Source of the DNA: Streptomyces sp. BV286
Lineage (GTDB): Bacteria > Actinomycetota > Actinomycetes > Streptomycetales > Streptomycetaceae
Direction: 5' to 3'
Length of the DNA: 64,000 nt
NCBI RefSeq assembly: GCF_019090165.1
Contig: NZ_JAHRIB010000031.1
Coordinates: forward strand, 1-64,000
The notes under the pieces are model-generated. The model was not told where the DNA came from. It saw only the letters and a list, made by a program, of their open reading frames with translations, and ran no database searches. This document shows positions 33,682 to 41,574 of the stretch, piece after piece. The position numbers were made by a program, and so were the translations under genes. Within the stretch, counting starts at the first letter, position 1, and the number at the start of each line of letters is the position of its first letter.

Positions 33682-34791
33682 TCAGGAGAACGTCAGCACG
33701 GGCTTGATGGCCTTGCCCGCGGCCATGTCCTGGACGGCCTGGCCGATGTCCTCGAACGCGTAGGTGCTGATCAGCCTCTCCAGCGGCAGCCGGCCTTCGC
33801 GGACCAGCCTCACCAGGGCCGGGATCGCCGCCTGGGTCTCCTGGTCGCCGAGCGTCAGGCCCACCAGCCGTTTGCCGCCGAGCATTCCGTTGACGTCCAG
33901 GGCGACCTCGGATCCGAAGGGCGGGGCGCCGACGATCACGGCCGTACCGCGGGCGGCCAGTGCGTCCACTCCCTTGCGGAGGACCATGACGCTGCCCGTG
34001 GTCTCGACGACGCCGTCGGCCCCGGCCCCGCCCGTGATCAGTCCGACCGCCTCGACGATGTCCGCCTCATTGGCGTTCACCGTGTGCGTGGCGCCCAACT
34101 CCTTGGCCAGCGCGAGCCGTTCGGCCACCTTGTCGACGGCGATCACCGTGGTCGCGGGCGTCAGCGCCGCGGCCATCACCGCCGACAGGCCGACCGCTCC
34201 GGCGCCGAGGATCAAAAGCGTGTCCCCTGTGCGGGGTTCCAGGACGTTCCACACGGCGCCGACCCCGGTCTGCACTCCGCAGCCCAGGGGCGCGAGGGAC
34301 TCCAGCGGCAGATCCCTGTCGACCTTGACGAGACTGCGCTCGTCCACCAACGCCCGCTCGGCGAAGGAGGACTGGCCGAAGAAGTGGCCGCCCAGTGGCA
34401 CCCCGTCGCGGCTGACGGTGGCGGAGCCGTCCGCGCGGCGGCCACCGAGAAGGTTGAGCGGCAGCCAGGTGGCGCAGTACGCCGGGTGGCCGTCGCGGCA
34501 GTTGCGGCACGAGCCGCAGGACGTGAAGGACAGGACGACGTGGTCACCGGGCTCCACGCCGGTGACGTCCGGTCCGACGGCCTCGACGATCCCCGCCCCC
34601 TCGTGCCCGAGGACGCCGGGCAGCGGGAACGGCAGGCCGCCGCTGGCGACCCCGAGGTCGGTGTGACACAGACCGGCGGCCACGATGCGGACCAGTGCCT
34701 CATGCGCGCGGGGCTCGTCGAGTTCGACGTCGGCGAGGGTGAAGGGTGCTCCCCCGGACTCGACCACGGCCGCGCGAGTGGTGGTGGACAT
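33682..34791 (-). CDS. Zinc-dependent alcohol dehydrogenase (class III-like)
   Basis: A 369-residue zinc MDR alcohol dehydrogenase. Catalytic zinc ligands are visible in GLCHTDLGVASGGLPFPLPGVLGHEGAGIVE (Cys, His-Glu), and the structural zinc site is CGSCRNCRDGHPAYC. The NAD site is LLILGAGAVGLSAVMAA, and CGVQTGVGAVWNVL matches the second catalytic Cys region. Layout is like benzyl/aryl-alcohol dehydrogenase. Next gene upstream on the same strand is an aldehyde dehydrogenase 41 bp away, so together they should oxidise an alcohol to its acid. Both are probably under the MarR regulator at 36396. Confidence 0.93.
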   Translation of the reverse strand: MSTTTRAAVVESGGAPFTLADVELDEPRAHEALVRIVAAGLCHTDLGVASGGLPFPLPGVLGHEGAGIVEAVGPDVTGVEPGDHVVLSFTSCGSCRNCRDGHPAYCATWLPLNLLGGRRADGSATVSRDGVPLGGHFFGQSSFAERALVDERSLVKVDRDLPLESLAPLGCGVQTGVGAVWNVLEPRTGDTLLILGAGAVGLSAVMAAALTPATTVIAVDKVAERLALAKELGATHTVNANEADIVEAVGLITGGAGADGVVETTGSVMVLRKGVDALAARGTAVIVGAPPFGSEVALDVNGMLGGKRLVGLTLGDQETQAAIPALVRLVREGRLPLERLISTYAFEDIGQAVQDMAAGKAIKPVLTFS

Positions 34792-34832
34792 GCTGCGAAC
34801 TCCCTGCGTCGATGGTGGACCTGCGGGGCCGC

Positions 34833-36290
34833 TCAGCCGAGCGAGACGACGACGGACTTGACCTTGGTGTAGGAGGCGAGGCCCTCGGGCCCGTACTCAC
34901 GGCCGAAGCCGGAGGCCTTGACCCCGCCGAAGGGCACCGCGGGGTCGAGCATCGCCCAGTCGTTGATCCACACGATGCCCGCCTGGAGCCTGTCGGCGAC
35001 GCGGTGCGCTCGGGCGAGGTCGGTGGTCTGCAGGCCCGAAGCCAGGCCGTACGGCGTGGAGTTGGCCAGTTCGACGGCCTCGTCCTCGGAGTCGAAGGGC
35101 TGCACGGTGAGGACCGGACCGAAGATCTCCTCCTGGACGACCCGCGAGTCGTTCGCCAGGCCGGCGATGACGGTGGGCTTGTAGTAGAAGCCGCCGTTCA
35201 GGTCGAGGCGCTCACCGCCGCACACGATGCGACCGCCCTCCTTGCGGGCCAGTTCGACGTACTCCTCGACCTTCTCCAGGTGCCGCAGGCCCGCCATCGG
35301 CCCGACGACGGTCCCGGGATCGCGGGGGTCGCCGACCGGGACGCCGGGGACGGCGTCGGCGAGGATGCCGACCACGGTGTCGTACAGCGGGCGCGCGACG
35401 AGCAGACGTGGTCCGCCCATGCAGAACTGGCCGGTGTTGAAGACGAATCCCTTGATGACGGCGCCGATGGCCTTCTCCACGTCGGCGTCCTCGAAGACGA
35501 GGTGCGCCGCGTTGCCGCCGAGCTCCATGGTGACCGGCTTCAGGCCCTCGCCCGCGATGCTCGCCGCGTGCCGGCCGACCGCCGTCGACCCGGTGAAGGC
35601 GATCTTGTCGATGCCGGGATTGCGCAGCAGCGCCTCTCCCGCGACCGGCCCCGTGCCGGTGACGACGTTGTAGACACCGTCCGGCACACCTGCCTTCTTC
35701 AGCAGGCCGGCCATGTAGAGGGCGCTGAGCGGGGTCTCCTCGGCGGGCTTGTGCACGACCGTGTTCCCCGCCGCCAGGGCCGGGGCGATCTTCGAGCCGG
35801 AGAGGATCAGCGGGAAGTTGAAGGGCGTGATCGCGGCGACCACGCCGATCGGGCCGCGCCGGGTGTAGGCGAGACCGTCGAGCGGGGTGTCGCGGGTCGC
35901 GCCGTCCAGGGTCCAGGCGAGGGAGGCGTAGTACTCGTAGTCGTTGGCCGCGTTCGTCACGTCGACGGCGTGGCACAGCGTGATCGGCTTGCCGACGTCC
36001 CGGCTCTCCAGGGCCGCGATGTCGTCGGCGTTCTCCCGGATCAGCTCCGCCACCCGGTGCAGCACCCGTCCGCGCTCGCGGCCGCTCAGGCCGGCCCAGG
36101 GGCCGTTGGTGAAGGCGTCGCGTGCGGCCCGTACCGCGGCGTCGACGTCGACCGCGCCCGCCTCGGCGACGGTCGTGACCACCTGCCCCGTGGACGGGTC
36201 GATCACGTCGGTACGCGCCCCGTCGGCCGCCTCGCGCCACTGTCCGCCGATGAACAGCTGCCCGGGGCCACTCTCGAAGGTGGTCGTCAT
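34833..36290 (-). CDS. Aldehyde dehydrogenase (paired with ADH)
   Basis: A 485-residue ALDH. Motifs: ITPFNFPLILSGSKIAPALAAGNTVVHKPAEETPLSAL, AFTGSTAVGRHAA, MELGGNAAHLVFEDADV with the general-base Glu (GGN rather than GGK), NTGQFCMGGPRLLV with the catalytic Cys, and EIFGPVLTV and PFGGVKASGFGREYG. The GGN variant occurs in benzaldehyde-type dehydrogenases. ATG 36290 is preferred to one at 36317 because it gives the usual family N-terminus. It is the first gene of the operon with the alcohol dehydrogenase; the promoter region contains two MarR-type operators. Confidence 0.93.
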   Translation of the reverse strand: MTTTFESGPGQLFIGGQWREAADGARTDVIDPSTGQVVTTVAEAGAVDVDAAVRAARDAFTNGPWAGLSGRERGRVLHRVAELIRENADDIAALESRDVGKPITLCHAVDVTNAANDYEYYASLAWTLDGATRDTPLDGLAYTRRGPIGVVAAITPFNFPLILSGSKIAPALAAGNTVVHKPAEETPLSALYMAGLLKKAGVPDGVYNVVTGTGPVAGEALLRNPGIDKIAFTGSTAVGRHAASIAGEGLKPVTMELGGNAAHLVFEDADVEKAIGAVIKGFVFNTGQFCMGGPRLLVARPLYDTVVGILADAVPGVPVGDPRDPGTVVGPMAGLRHLEKVEEYVELARKEGGRIVCGGERLDLNGGFYYKPTVIAGLANDSRVVQEEIFGPVLTVQPFDSEDEAVELANSTPYGLASGLQTTDLARAHRVADRLQAGIVWINDWAMLDPAVPFGGVKASGFGREYGPEGLASYTKVKSVVVSLG

Positions 36291-36327
36291 TGCCCACTCC
36301 TCAGCTTTGATCGCCAAGATTTCAACA

Positions 36328-36376
36328 AACAGGATTCCTGTTGGTCCGCAGTCTCATTACAGACAGGTTTCCTGTC
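36328..36376. promoter_or_regulatory. Paired MarR-type operators
   Basis: Two inverted repeats share ACAGG/CCTGT half-sites: AACAGGATTCCTGTT at 36328-36342 (perfect, 7-1-7) and GACAGGTTTCCTGTC at 36362-36376 (perfect, 6-3-6). They lie between the aldehyde dehydrogenase start (36290) and the MarR start (36396), about 34 bp apart, and are inferred to bind the MarR protein at both promoters. Confidence 0.85.
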
Positions 36377-36395
36377 AATGCCTTAGGCTGAACCC

Positions 36396-36824
36396 ATGGT
36401 CGTCACCAAGGCACCCCCGTCGCTCCTCTACATGGTCAAGCAGGTCGAACTCGTCGTGCGTTCCCACCTTGACGAGTTGCTGAAGCCGGCGGGGATCACA
36501 GCGCTGCAGTACACCTCGCTCACCGTCCTGGAGCGGCACGACGGCCTGTCCGCGGCGCAGCTCGCCCGGGACTCGTTCGTGACGGCGCAGTCCGTGGCCG
36601 ACGTGGTCCGCGCCTTGGAGACCCGCGGTCTCGTACGGCGCGAGCGCAATCCGCGCAACCGCCGCGAGCTGCTGATCCTTCTCACCGAGTCTGGCCGCGA
36701 TCTGCTCGCACGGCACGCCGAGCCCGTACGGCGGCTGGAGGAGCGGATGGTCGGCGATCTCACCGCGCACCAGACGGACCAGTTCCGGCAGGCGCTCTCG
36801 AAGGCATGGCAGGCGCTGTCCTAG
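36396..36824 (+). CDS. MarR family regulator
   Basis: A 142-residue winged-helix MarR repressor: LLYMVKQVELVVRSHLDELLKPAGITALQYTSLTVLERHDGLSAAQLARDSFVTAQSVADVVRALETRGLVRRERNPRNRRELLILLTESGRDLL. The DxRxxR-type wing is RNPRNRREL. It should bind the twin operators upstream and control itself and the divergent aldehyde/alcohol dehydrogenase pair, responding to an aromatic or phenolic compound as is usual for MarR proteins (inference). Confidence 0.92.
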   Translation: MVVTKAPPSLLYMVKQVELVVRSHLDELLKPAGITALQYTSLTVLERHDGLSAAQLARDSFVTAQSVADVVRALETRGLVRRERNPRNRRELLILLTESGRDLLARHAEPVRRLEERMVGDLTAHQTDQFRQALSKAWQALS

Positions 36825-37035
36825 GAGCCGGGGGCGCACCACGGGGCGCATCCGGATCGCGACACGTCTCTTAAATGACAGACATATGTCAATCGAACAT
36901 GCTGAAATTCGCTCCAACGAGGGTAACTTGCTGAGTGAGGGTCGGTGGAGCGGCCCGCCGCCGTGCCATGCCGCTTCCACGCTCACGGAACGACGTCACC
37001 CTGGCCCCGGTGACCCGGTAGGAGGTGATGTCGTC

Positions 37036-37416
37036 GTGCGCCACGACTTTGCGCCGCTCTCTCCGCATCTGCGCGTGCACGAGGACCGCGGACACACCGT
37101 GCTGGAGTTCCACGGCGAGATCGACATCATCGCGGCGCTGGACATCATCCCGGCCCTGGACGCGGCGACGGGACGCCCGGCCGCCCAGGTCGTCCTCGAC
37201 CTGCGGCACATCGAGTTCTTCGACTGCTCGGGCCTGCGTCTGCTGTACCGGGCCAGGCGCCGGGTCCTCGCCCACGGCGGCCGGCTGCACCTGGTGTGCA
37301 CCCATCCGCTGACCCTGCGCATCCTGCACGTCACGGGGCTCGTCGAGGTCATGCCGCCGCTGTCGAGCCTGGACGAGGCCCTCGACCGCCCCGAGGCCGC
37401 CTCGGAGTCCTTATGA
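37036..37416 (+). CDS. STAS-domain anti-anti-sigma factor-like
   Basis: A 126-residue STAS protein: HLRVHEDRGHTVLEFHGEIDIIAALDIIPALDAATG, VVLDLRHIEFFDCSGLRLLYRARRRVLAHGGRLHLVC, then VTGLVEVMPPLSSLDEAL. The Ser in DCSGLRLL is where anti-anti-sigma factors are phosphorylated by an RsbW-like kinase. GGAGGTGAT at 37021 is a very strong ribosome binding site for GTG 37036; longer upstream frames start at poor sites. No partner kinase gene is in the window. Probably part of a stress sigma-B-like partner-switching network. Confidence 0.88.
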   Translation: MRHDFAPLSPHLRVHEDRGHTVLEFHGEIDIIAALDIIPALDAATGRPAAQVVLDLRHIEFFDCSGLRLLYRARRRVLAHGGRLHLVCTHPLTLRILHVTGLVEVMPPLSSLDEALDRPEAASESL

Positions 37417-37541
37417 CCTCCCCCGTCCCGGCGACCTGAGCCCCTGCGGCTCCGGCCGTCCCGGACGGAAAACCGGTTGCGCCCGGGCCGCACGGACGGG
37501 CCATGATGGCCCTTCACCCCTTGCCTGCCCCAGGAGCACGA

Positions 37542-37688
37542 ATGCGCCGTTTCCTCGGAACCCCTCGCCCCCGCCGGACGACAGTTCTCGAGGACTCGAC
37601 CACCCATGCATTCCTTGCACACCCCGTACGCAGCGGGGACTTCACGCACCCTGAACATCGGCATCCTGGCGCACGTCGACGCCGGTAA
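37542..37688 (+). CDS. Possible 48-aa leader ORF of ribosomal protection gene
   Basis: A 48-codon frame starting MRRFLGTPRPRRTTVLED, with AGGAG at 37532-37536 in ideal position. It runs past, in another frame, the ATG of the downstream ribosomal protection gene (37606), which has no good binding site of its own. The peptide is Arg/Pro rich. Leader peptides regulate some tetracycline resistance genes, so translation of this frame could control the downstream start, but it could also be a chance frame. Confidence 0.4.
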   Translation: MRRFLGTPRPRRTTVLEDSTTHAFLAHPVRSGDFTHPEHRHPGARRRR

Positions 37689-39573
37689 GACCAGCCTCAC
37701 CGAGCGGCTGCTCTTCGACGCCGGTGCCATCGACCGGCTCGGCAGCGTCGACGCGGGCGACACCCGTACGGACGACGGCGCGATCGAGCGGCAGCGCGGC
37801 ATCACCATCCGTTCGGCGGTCGCCGCGTTCACGGCCGGGGACGTACAGATCAACCTGATCGACACCCCCGGGCACTCCGACTTCATCGCGGAGGTCGAAC
37901 GAGCCCTGCAGGTCCTCGACGGAGCGGTGCTGCTGCTGTCCGCCGTGGAGGGCGTGCAGGCCCAGACCCGCGTGCTCATGAAGACCCTGCGGCGGCTCCG
38001 GCTGCCCACACTCGTCCTCGTGAACAAGATCGACCGCCCCGGCGCTCGCGAGGAGGGCCTGCTCGACGACATCCGGCGCAGGCTGACCCCGCACATCGTC
38101 CCGCTCACGGGCGTGCGCGACATCGGCACCGCACACGCCGAGGTCGTACCACGCCCTGTCGACGGACCGCGTACGACGGAGGTGCTCGCCGAGGCCGACC
38201 CCGCCGTCCTCGCGGCGGTCGTGGACGGCCCGCCGCCGACCGCCGACGAACTGCGAGCGGCACTCACCGCGCGAACCGCCGACGGCTCACTGCATCCGGT
38301 CCTCTTCGGATCGGCGCTCGGCGGCCAGGGCATCCCCCAACTCGTCGAGGCCCTGATCCGGTTGGTCCCGGCGCAACCGGCGCAACCGGCGCCCGCCGCG
38401 CCGGACACGGTGGAGCCGCGCGGCACGGTCTTCGCGGTACGCACCCGTGCCGACGGTGGGCGAACCGCCTACCTCCGCCTGTTCGAGGGCGAGGTGACAC
38501 GGCGGCAGCACCTCACGTTCCTGCGGCGGGAGGCGGGCGGCGGGGAGACGGAGGTACCCGGCCGGGCCCTCGGCCTCGACGTGGTGGGGCGTCCGGGCCC
38601 GCTCACCGCCGGCAACATCGCCGCGGTGACCGGCCTGCCCGGCATCCGCGTCGGCGACCGCCTCGGACGGGGCCCGGACCGCGCCCCGCAGTTCGCCGCC
38701 CCCACCCTGGAGACCGTGGTCCGCGCCCGCCGGCCCGAGCGCGCGGCGCCGCTGCGCTCGGCCCTGCTCGCCCTCGCCGACCAGGACCCGTTGATCCACG
38801 CGCGGCCGGGGCCGTCGGGCAGCACCGCGCTGCTCCTGTACGGCGAGGTGCAGAAGGAGGTCCTCGCCGCGACACTCCTGGCGGACTTCGGCATCGAGGC
38901 CGAGTTCGAGCCGAGCCGGATCCGGTTCCTGGAGCGTCCGGTGGGCACCGGTGAGGCCTGCGAGGAGATCCAGCGGCACGGTCACACCGGTTTCTGGGCG
39001 ACGATCGGCCTTCGCGTCGAGCCGGGACCCCTCGGCAGCGGGACCGTCTTCACGTACGAGACCGAACTCGGCGCCCTACCCCGCGCCTTCCACCAGGCCA
39101 TCGAGGAGACCGTGCACGCCACTCTCCTCGCCGGCGGCCCGCACGGGCGGCCCGTGACGGACTGCCTGGTCACACTCGTCCGCTCCGGCTTCGTCGGGCC
39201 GATCAGCACGGCGGGCGACTTCCGCGGGCTCACGCCGGTGGTACTGCGCCGCGCCTTGGAGCACGCGGGAACCCAGGTGTACGAGCCGTACCACTCCTTC
39301 GAGACCGAACTGCCCCTCGACGCGCTCGCCCCCGTCACGGCCCGGCTCGCCTCCTGCGCGGCGGAGGTGGAGGAGATCACGGGCGGCGGCGCTTCGTGGC
39401 TGGTCACGGGGCAGGTTCCCGCCCGGCACGTGCGCGACATCGAGCTGCGGCTGCCCGGACTCACCCAGGGCGAAGGCGTCTGGTGGTCACGGCCCTCCGG
39501 GGACCGTCCGGTCCACCGGCGGGAGCAGGACGGGGCTGACCGGCCACGGGCGTGTTCACGCGATGGACGGTGA
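37606..39573 (+). CDS. OtrA/TetM-type ribosomal protection protein
   Basis: A 655-residue EF-G-like translational GTPase of the tetracycline ribosomal protection class, closest in layout to OtrA of Streptomyces. G1 is AHVDAGKTS (22-30). Switch I is ERQRGITIRSAV, G3 DTPGHSD, G4 NKIDRP. The following domains have LYGEVQKEVLAATLLADFGIEAEFEPSRI and a C-terminal GDFRGLTPVVLRRALEHAGTQVYEPYHSFELE-like domain. It releases tetracycline-like drugs from the A-site using GTP. There is no tetracycline biosynthetic gene in the window, so it acts as an intrinsic resistance gene. The first 14 residues before LNIGILAH are unusual in the family. Confidence 0.92.
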   Translation: MHSLHTPYAAGTSRTLNIGILAHVDAGKTSLTERLLFDAGAIDRLGSVDAGDTRTDDGAIERQRGITIRSAVAAFTAGDVQINLIDTPGHSDFIAEVERALQVLDGAVLLLSAVEGVQAQTRVLMKTLRRLRLPTLVLVNKIDRPGAREEGLLDDIRRRLTPHIVPLTGVRDIGTAHAEVVPRPVDGPRTTEVLAEADPAVLAAVVDGPPPTADELRAALTARTADGSLHPVLFGSALGGQGIPQLVEALIRLVPAQPAQPAPAAPDTVEPRGTVFAVRTRADGGRTAYLRLFEGEVTRRQHLTFLRREAGGGETEVPGRALGLDVVGRPGPLTAGNIAAVTGLPGIRVGDRLGRGPDRAPQFAAPTLETVVRARRPERAAPLRSALLALADQDPLIHARPGPSGSTALLLYGEVQKEVLAATLLADFGIEAEFEPSRIRFLERPVGTGEACEEIQRHGHTGFWATIGLRVEPGPLGSGTVFTYETELGALPRAFHQAIEETVHATLLAGGPHGRPVTDCLVTLVRSGFVGPISTAGDFRGLTPVVLRRALEHAGTQVYEPYHSFETELPLDALAPVTARLASCAAEVEEITGGGASWLVTGQVPARHVRDIELRLPGLTQGEGVWWSRPSGDRPVHRREQDGADRPRACSRDGR

Positions 39574-39745
39574 CAGAGGGCCAGGAGGTGGCCCGGCGCC
39601 GGCCGGACACTCCTGACACGCCCTGGACGCCGGGCCGCGCCCCCGTCCGCCGCCCACATCGTCCCAGGGTCAACCATCCGGCCAACGGAACGGTCTGCCG
39701 CGGCATTTGAGGGGCACAAGCAAAGGGGGAAGGAGGACGGTCCAC

Positions 39746-40396
39746 ATGACGACGTCCCTGAAGCGCATGCCCGGATGGGCGAAGATCGTGAGCTCCGTCG
39801 TACTGGTTCTGGTGGTGCTCTTCGCAGGTCTGCGGCTGAGCGTACTGCCCGGGCTGGGCGACGTGTTCCGCGAGGACACCCACGACCGGACGGGCCCCAC
39901 GCTCCTCAAGTCCATCCAGGACATCAGCCGTTACGACGCCGCCTCCGGCAACTTCCAGGTGGTGGTGGATCTGGAGAAGGACACCAAGTACCTGCCGGAC
40001 GCGGTCCGCGGCACCCGCACCCTGTACGTGGGCGCGGGCACCGTCGACGCGTACGTCGACCTCGGAAAGCTCCGCGAGAAGGACGTGAAGGTCAACAAGG
40101 ACCGCACGTCGGCCACCCTCAATCTCCCCCACGCGGCCCTCGGCAAGCCCGCTCTCGACCCCGACCAGTCGTATGCCGTCTCCAAGCAGCGCGGTCTCCT
40201 CGACCGGCTCGGCGACGTCTTCTCCGACAACCCGAACGACGAGCGGGCCGTCCAGCGGCTCGCCGCCCGGCACATCGGTGACGCCGCGAAGGACAGCGAA
40301 CTGACCGCCCGCGCCGAGGAGAACACCACCAGCATGCTCAAGGGGCTGCTGGGCTCTCTGGGCTTCAAGGAGGTGCGCGTGACGTACGGGACATGA
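39746..40396 (+). CDS. DUF4230 membrane-anchored protein
   Basis: A 216-residue protein with one N-terminal membrane segment (IVSSVVLVLVVLFAGLRLSVLPG) and an extracytoplasmic DUF4230 domain. The domain contains PTLLKSIQDISRYDAASGNFQVVVDLEKDTKYLPDAVRGTRTLYVGAGTVDAYVDLGKL, a stretch characteristic of the family, and ends LLGSLGFKEVRVTYG. AGGAGG at 39731 fits ATG 39746. Function unknown. A hairpin at 40483 ends the unit. Confidence 0.88.
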   Translation: MTTSLKRMPGWAKIVSSVVLVLVVLFAGLRLSVLPGLGDVFREDTHDRTGPTLLKSIQDISRYDAASGNFQVVVDLEKDTKYLPDAVRGTRTLYVGAGTVDAYVDLGKLREKDVKVNKDRTSATLNLPHAALGKPALDPDQSYAVSKQRGLLDRLGDVFSDNPNDERAVQRLAARHIGDAAKDSELTARAEENTTSMLKGLLGSLGFKEVRVTYGT

Positions 40397-40712
40397 GCCC
40401 TCGGCAGGGCGCCCTCCGCACGGCGGCCCTCCCGGACCGGTGACCACGACCTGGCGGTGACGCCGGGCAGAACCGCCGCTCCGGGCAGGGCCGCTCCCGC
40501 GAACGGCCCTGCCCCCCGGTCGCCGTTGCGCGGAACGCAGCGCGTCACGGCGGCCCCCGAGCGAGCTTCGCCAAGCGGTCCGCCCCGCGGGTGACCGGTG
40601 GCGTCGCGAAGCGCTCGGAGGGCGGGTTCCCGGACGCTTTCACCGCCCGCATCCCCGGCCACTTCGGGGGTAACAGGCTTCACCGGACCACAGTTGAAAA
40701 ATGGAGGGTTGC
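40397..40712. other. 316-bp intergenic region
   Basis: Between the DUF4230 and VanZ-like genes. It contains the terminator at 40483-40514 and, further on, a probable promoter/leader region ending in TTGAAAAATGGAGGG, the strong binding site of the next gene. No coding frame is supported. Confidence 0.5.
40483..40514 (+). terminator. Hairpin terminator after DUF4230 gene
   Basis: Perfect 11-bp stem GGGCAGGGCCG / CGGCCCTGCCC with a 10-nt loop, 87 bp after the DUF4230 stop. Confidence 0.6.
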
Positions 40713-41327
40713 ATGGCTCGCGCAGCGCTACGCCCACGTACCGCCTTTCGGTTCCGCTCCACGTCAGGCTCCGGAACCAAGAAGTCGGACCCTCGGACCC
40801 CGAAGTCCCGCTCCGGCGACGGGAAGTCCGGCCGCCGGTCCTCGCAGGTCCCACGCGAGCGAAAGCGGCCGCCCCTCGTGGTGCGCCTCCTGGTCATGCT
40901 GGTCGCCTTCGCGGCCATGGTGGCTTTCGCCGCCGCACTGGCCAAGATCACACTCCAGCCCTCACCGGCCTCCGAGGCGCTGATCCACAGCAATCTCCGC
41001 CCGGGCCGTTCACTCAGCGCCTATCTGGACCAGCCCGAACTGCGGGACGCGTTCAAGCAGATCGGCGGCAATCTCCTCCTCGGCGTCCCCTTCGGTGTGC
41101 TGCTGCCCATCCTCGTTCCCGGGACGCGCGGCATCCTGCGGGTGATCCTGCTGACCGCGACGGTGATGCTGCTGGTCGAGTTGGTGCAGGGCGCGCTCAT
41201 CACCGGACGCGCCTTCGACATCGACGACGTCATCCTCAACACCACCGGCGCGCTGGTCGGCTATCTGCTCCTCGGCCGGCGGCTGAGCCGGGCGGTTCAT
41301 CCGCGGCGGCTCGACCGAAAGGCGTGA
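40713..41327 (+). CDS. VanZ-like membrane protein
   Basis: A 204-residue VanZ-family membrane protein. A basic Ser/Arg/Lys-rich cytoplasmic N-terminus (about 55 residues) leads to four hydrophobic segments. Family motifs are QIGGNLLLGVPFGVLLPIL (the NxxxFxPxG-like motif), VELVQGALITGRAFDIDDVILNTTGALVGYLLL (VELxQ and FDxxDxxxNxxG). VanZ lowers teicoplanin susceptibility in enterococci, but in Streptomyces most VanZ-like proteins have no known role. ATG 40713 is chosen because GGAGG is at 40703; ATG 40701 is inside that site. Confidence 0.88.
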   Translation: MARAALRPRTAFRFRSTSGSGTKKSDPRTPKSRSGDGKSGRRSSQVPRERKRPPLVVRLLVMLVAFAAMVAFAAALAKITLQPSPASEALIHSNLRPGRSLSAYLDQPELRDAFKQIGGNLLLGVPFGVLLPILVPGTRGILRVILLTATVMLLVELVQGALITGRAFDIDDVILNTTGALVGYLLLGRRLSRAVHPRRLDRKA

Positions 41328-41454
41328 CAGCACGGCGGCGTCGACGTGAGGTGGGGGGCCGGGACCGAGGGCCGGGACCGAAGTGGCCCGCGGCCCGCGG
41401 CCCGAAGCCCGATGAACTGCAAGGCCTGAAGGACGGCGTCACGCCGTGAACAGA

Positions 41455-41466
41455 TGGTCCGGACCA
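41455..41466. promoter_or_regulatory. DasR-like (dre) palindrome
   Basis: The perfect palindrome TGGTCCGGACCA lies just upstream of the -35 box of the GH16 gene. The DasR site consensus is close to TGGTCTAGACCA, so only the two central bases differ. GntR-type control by amino-sugar or oligosaccharide state is a possibility. Confidence 0.4.
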
Positions 41467-41471
41467 AGGTC

Positions 41472-41500
41472 TTGACGCCTTCTTCCTTCACTCCTTAAAT
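41472..41500 (+). promoter_or_regulatory. HrdB-type promoter of GH16 gene
   Basis: TTGACG at 41472-41477 and TTAAAT at 41495-41500 with a 17-bp spacer, 75 bp upstream of the GTG start. This is a good match to housekeeping sigma consensus spacing. Confidence 0.6.
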
Positions 41501-41574
41501 CAAGAGGCGAAGCGCGTACCCCCCACCTCAGTCGGCCCGTCCCCCCACAAGGCGGCCGTACGGAAGGGAGAGTC

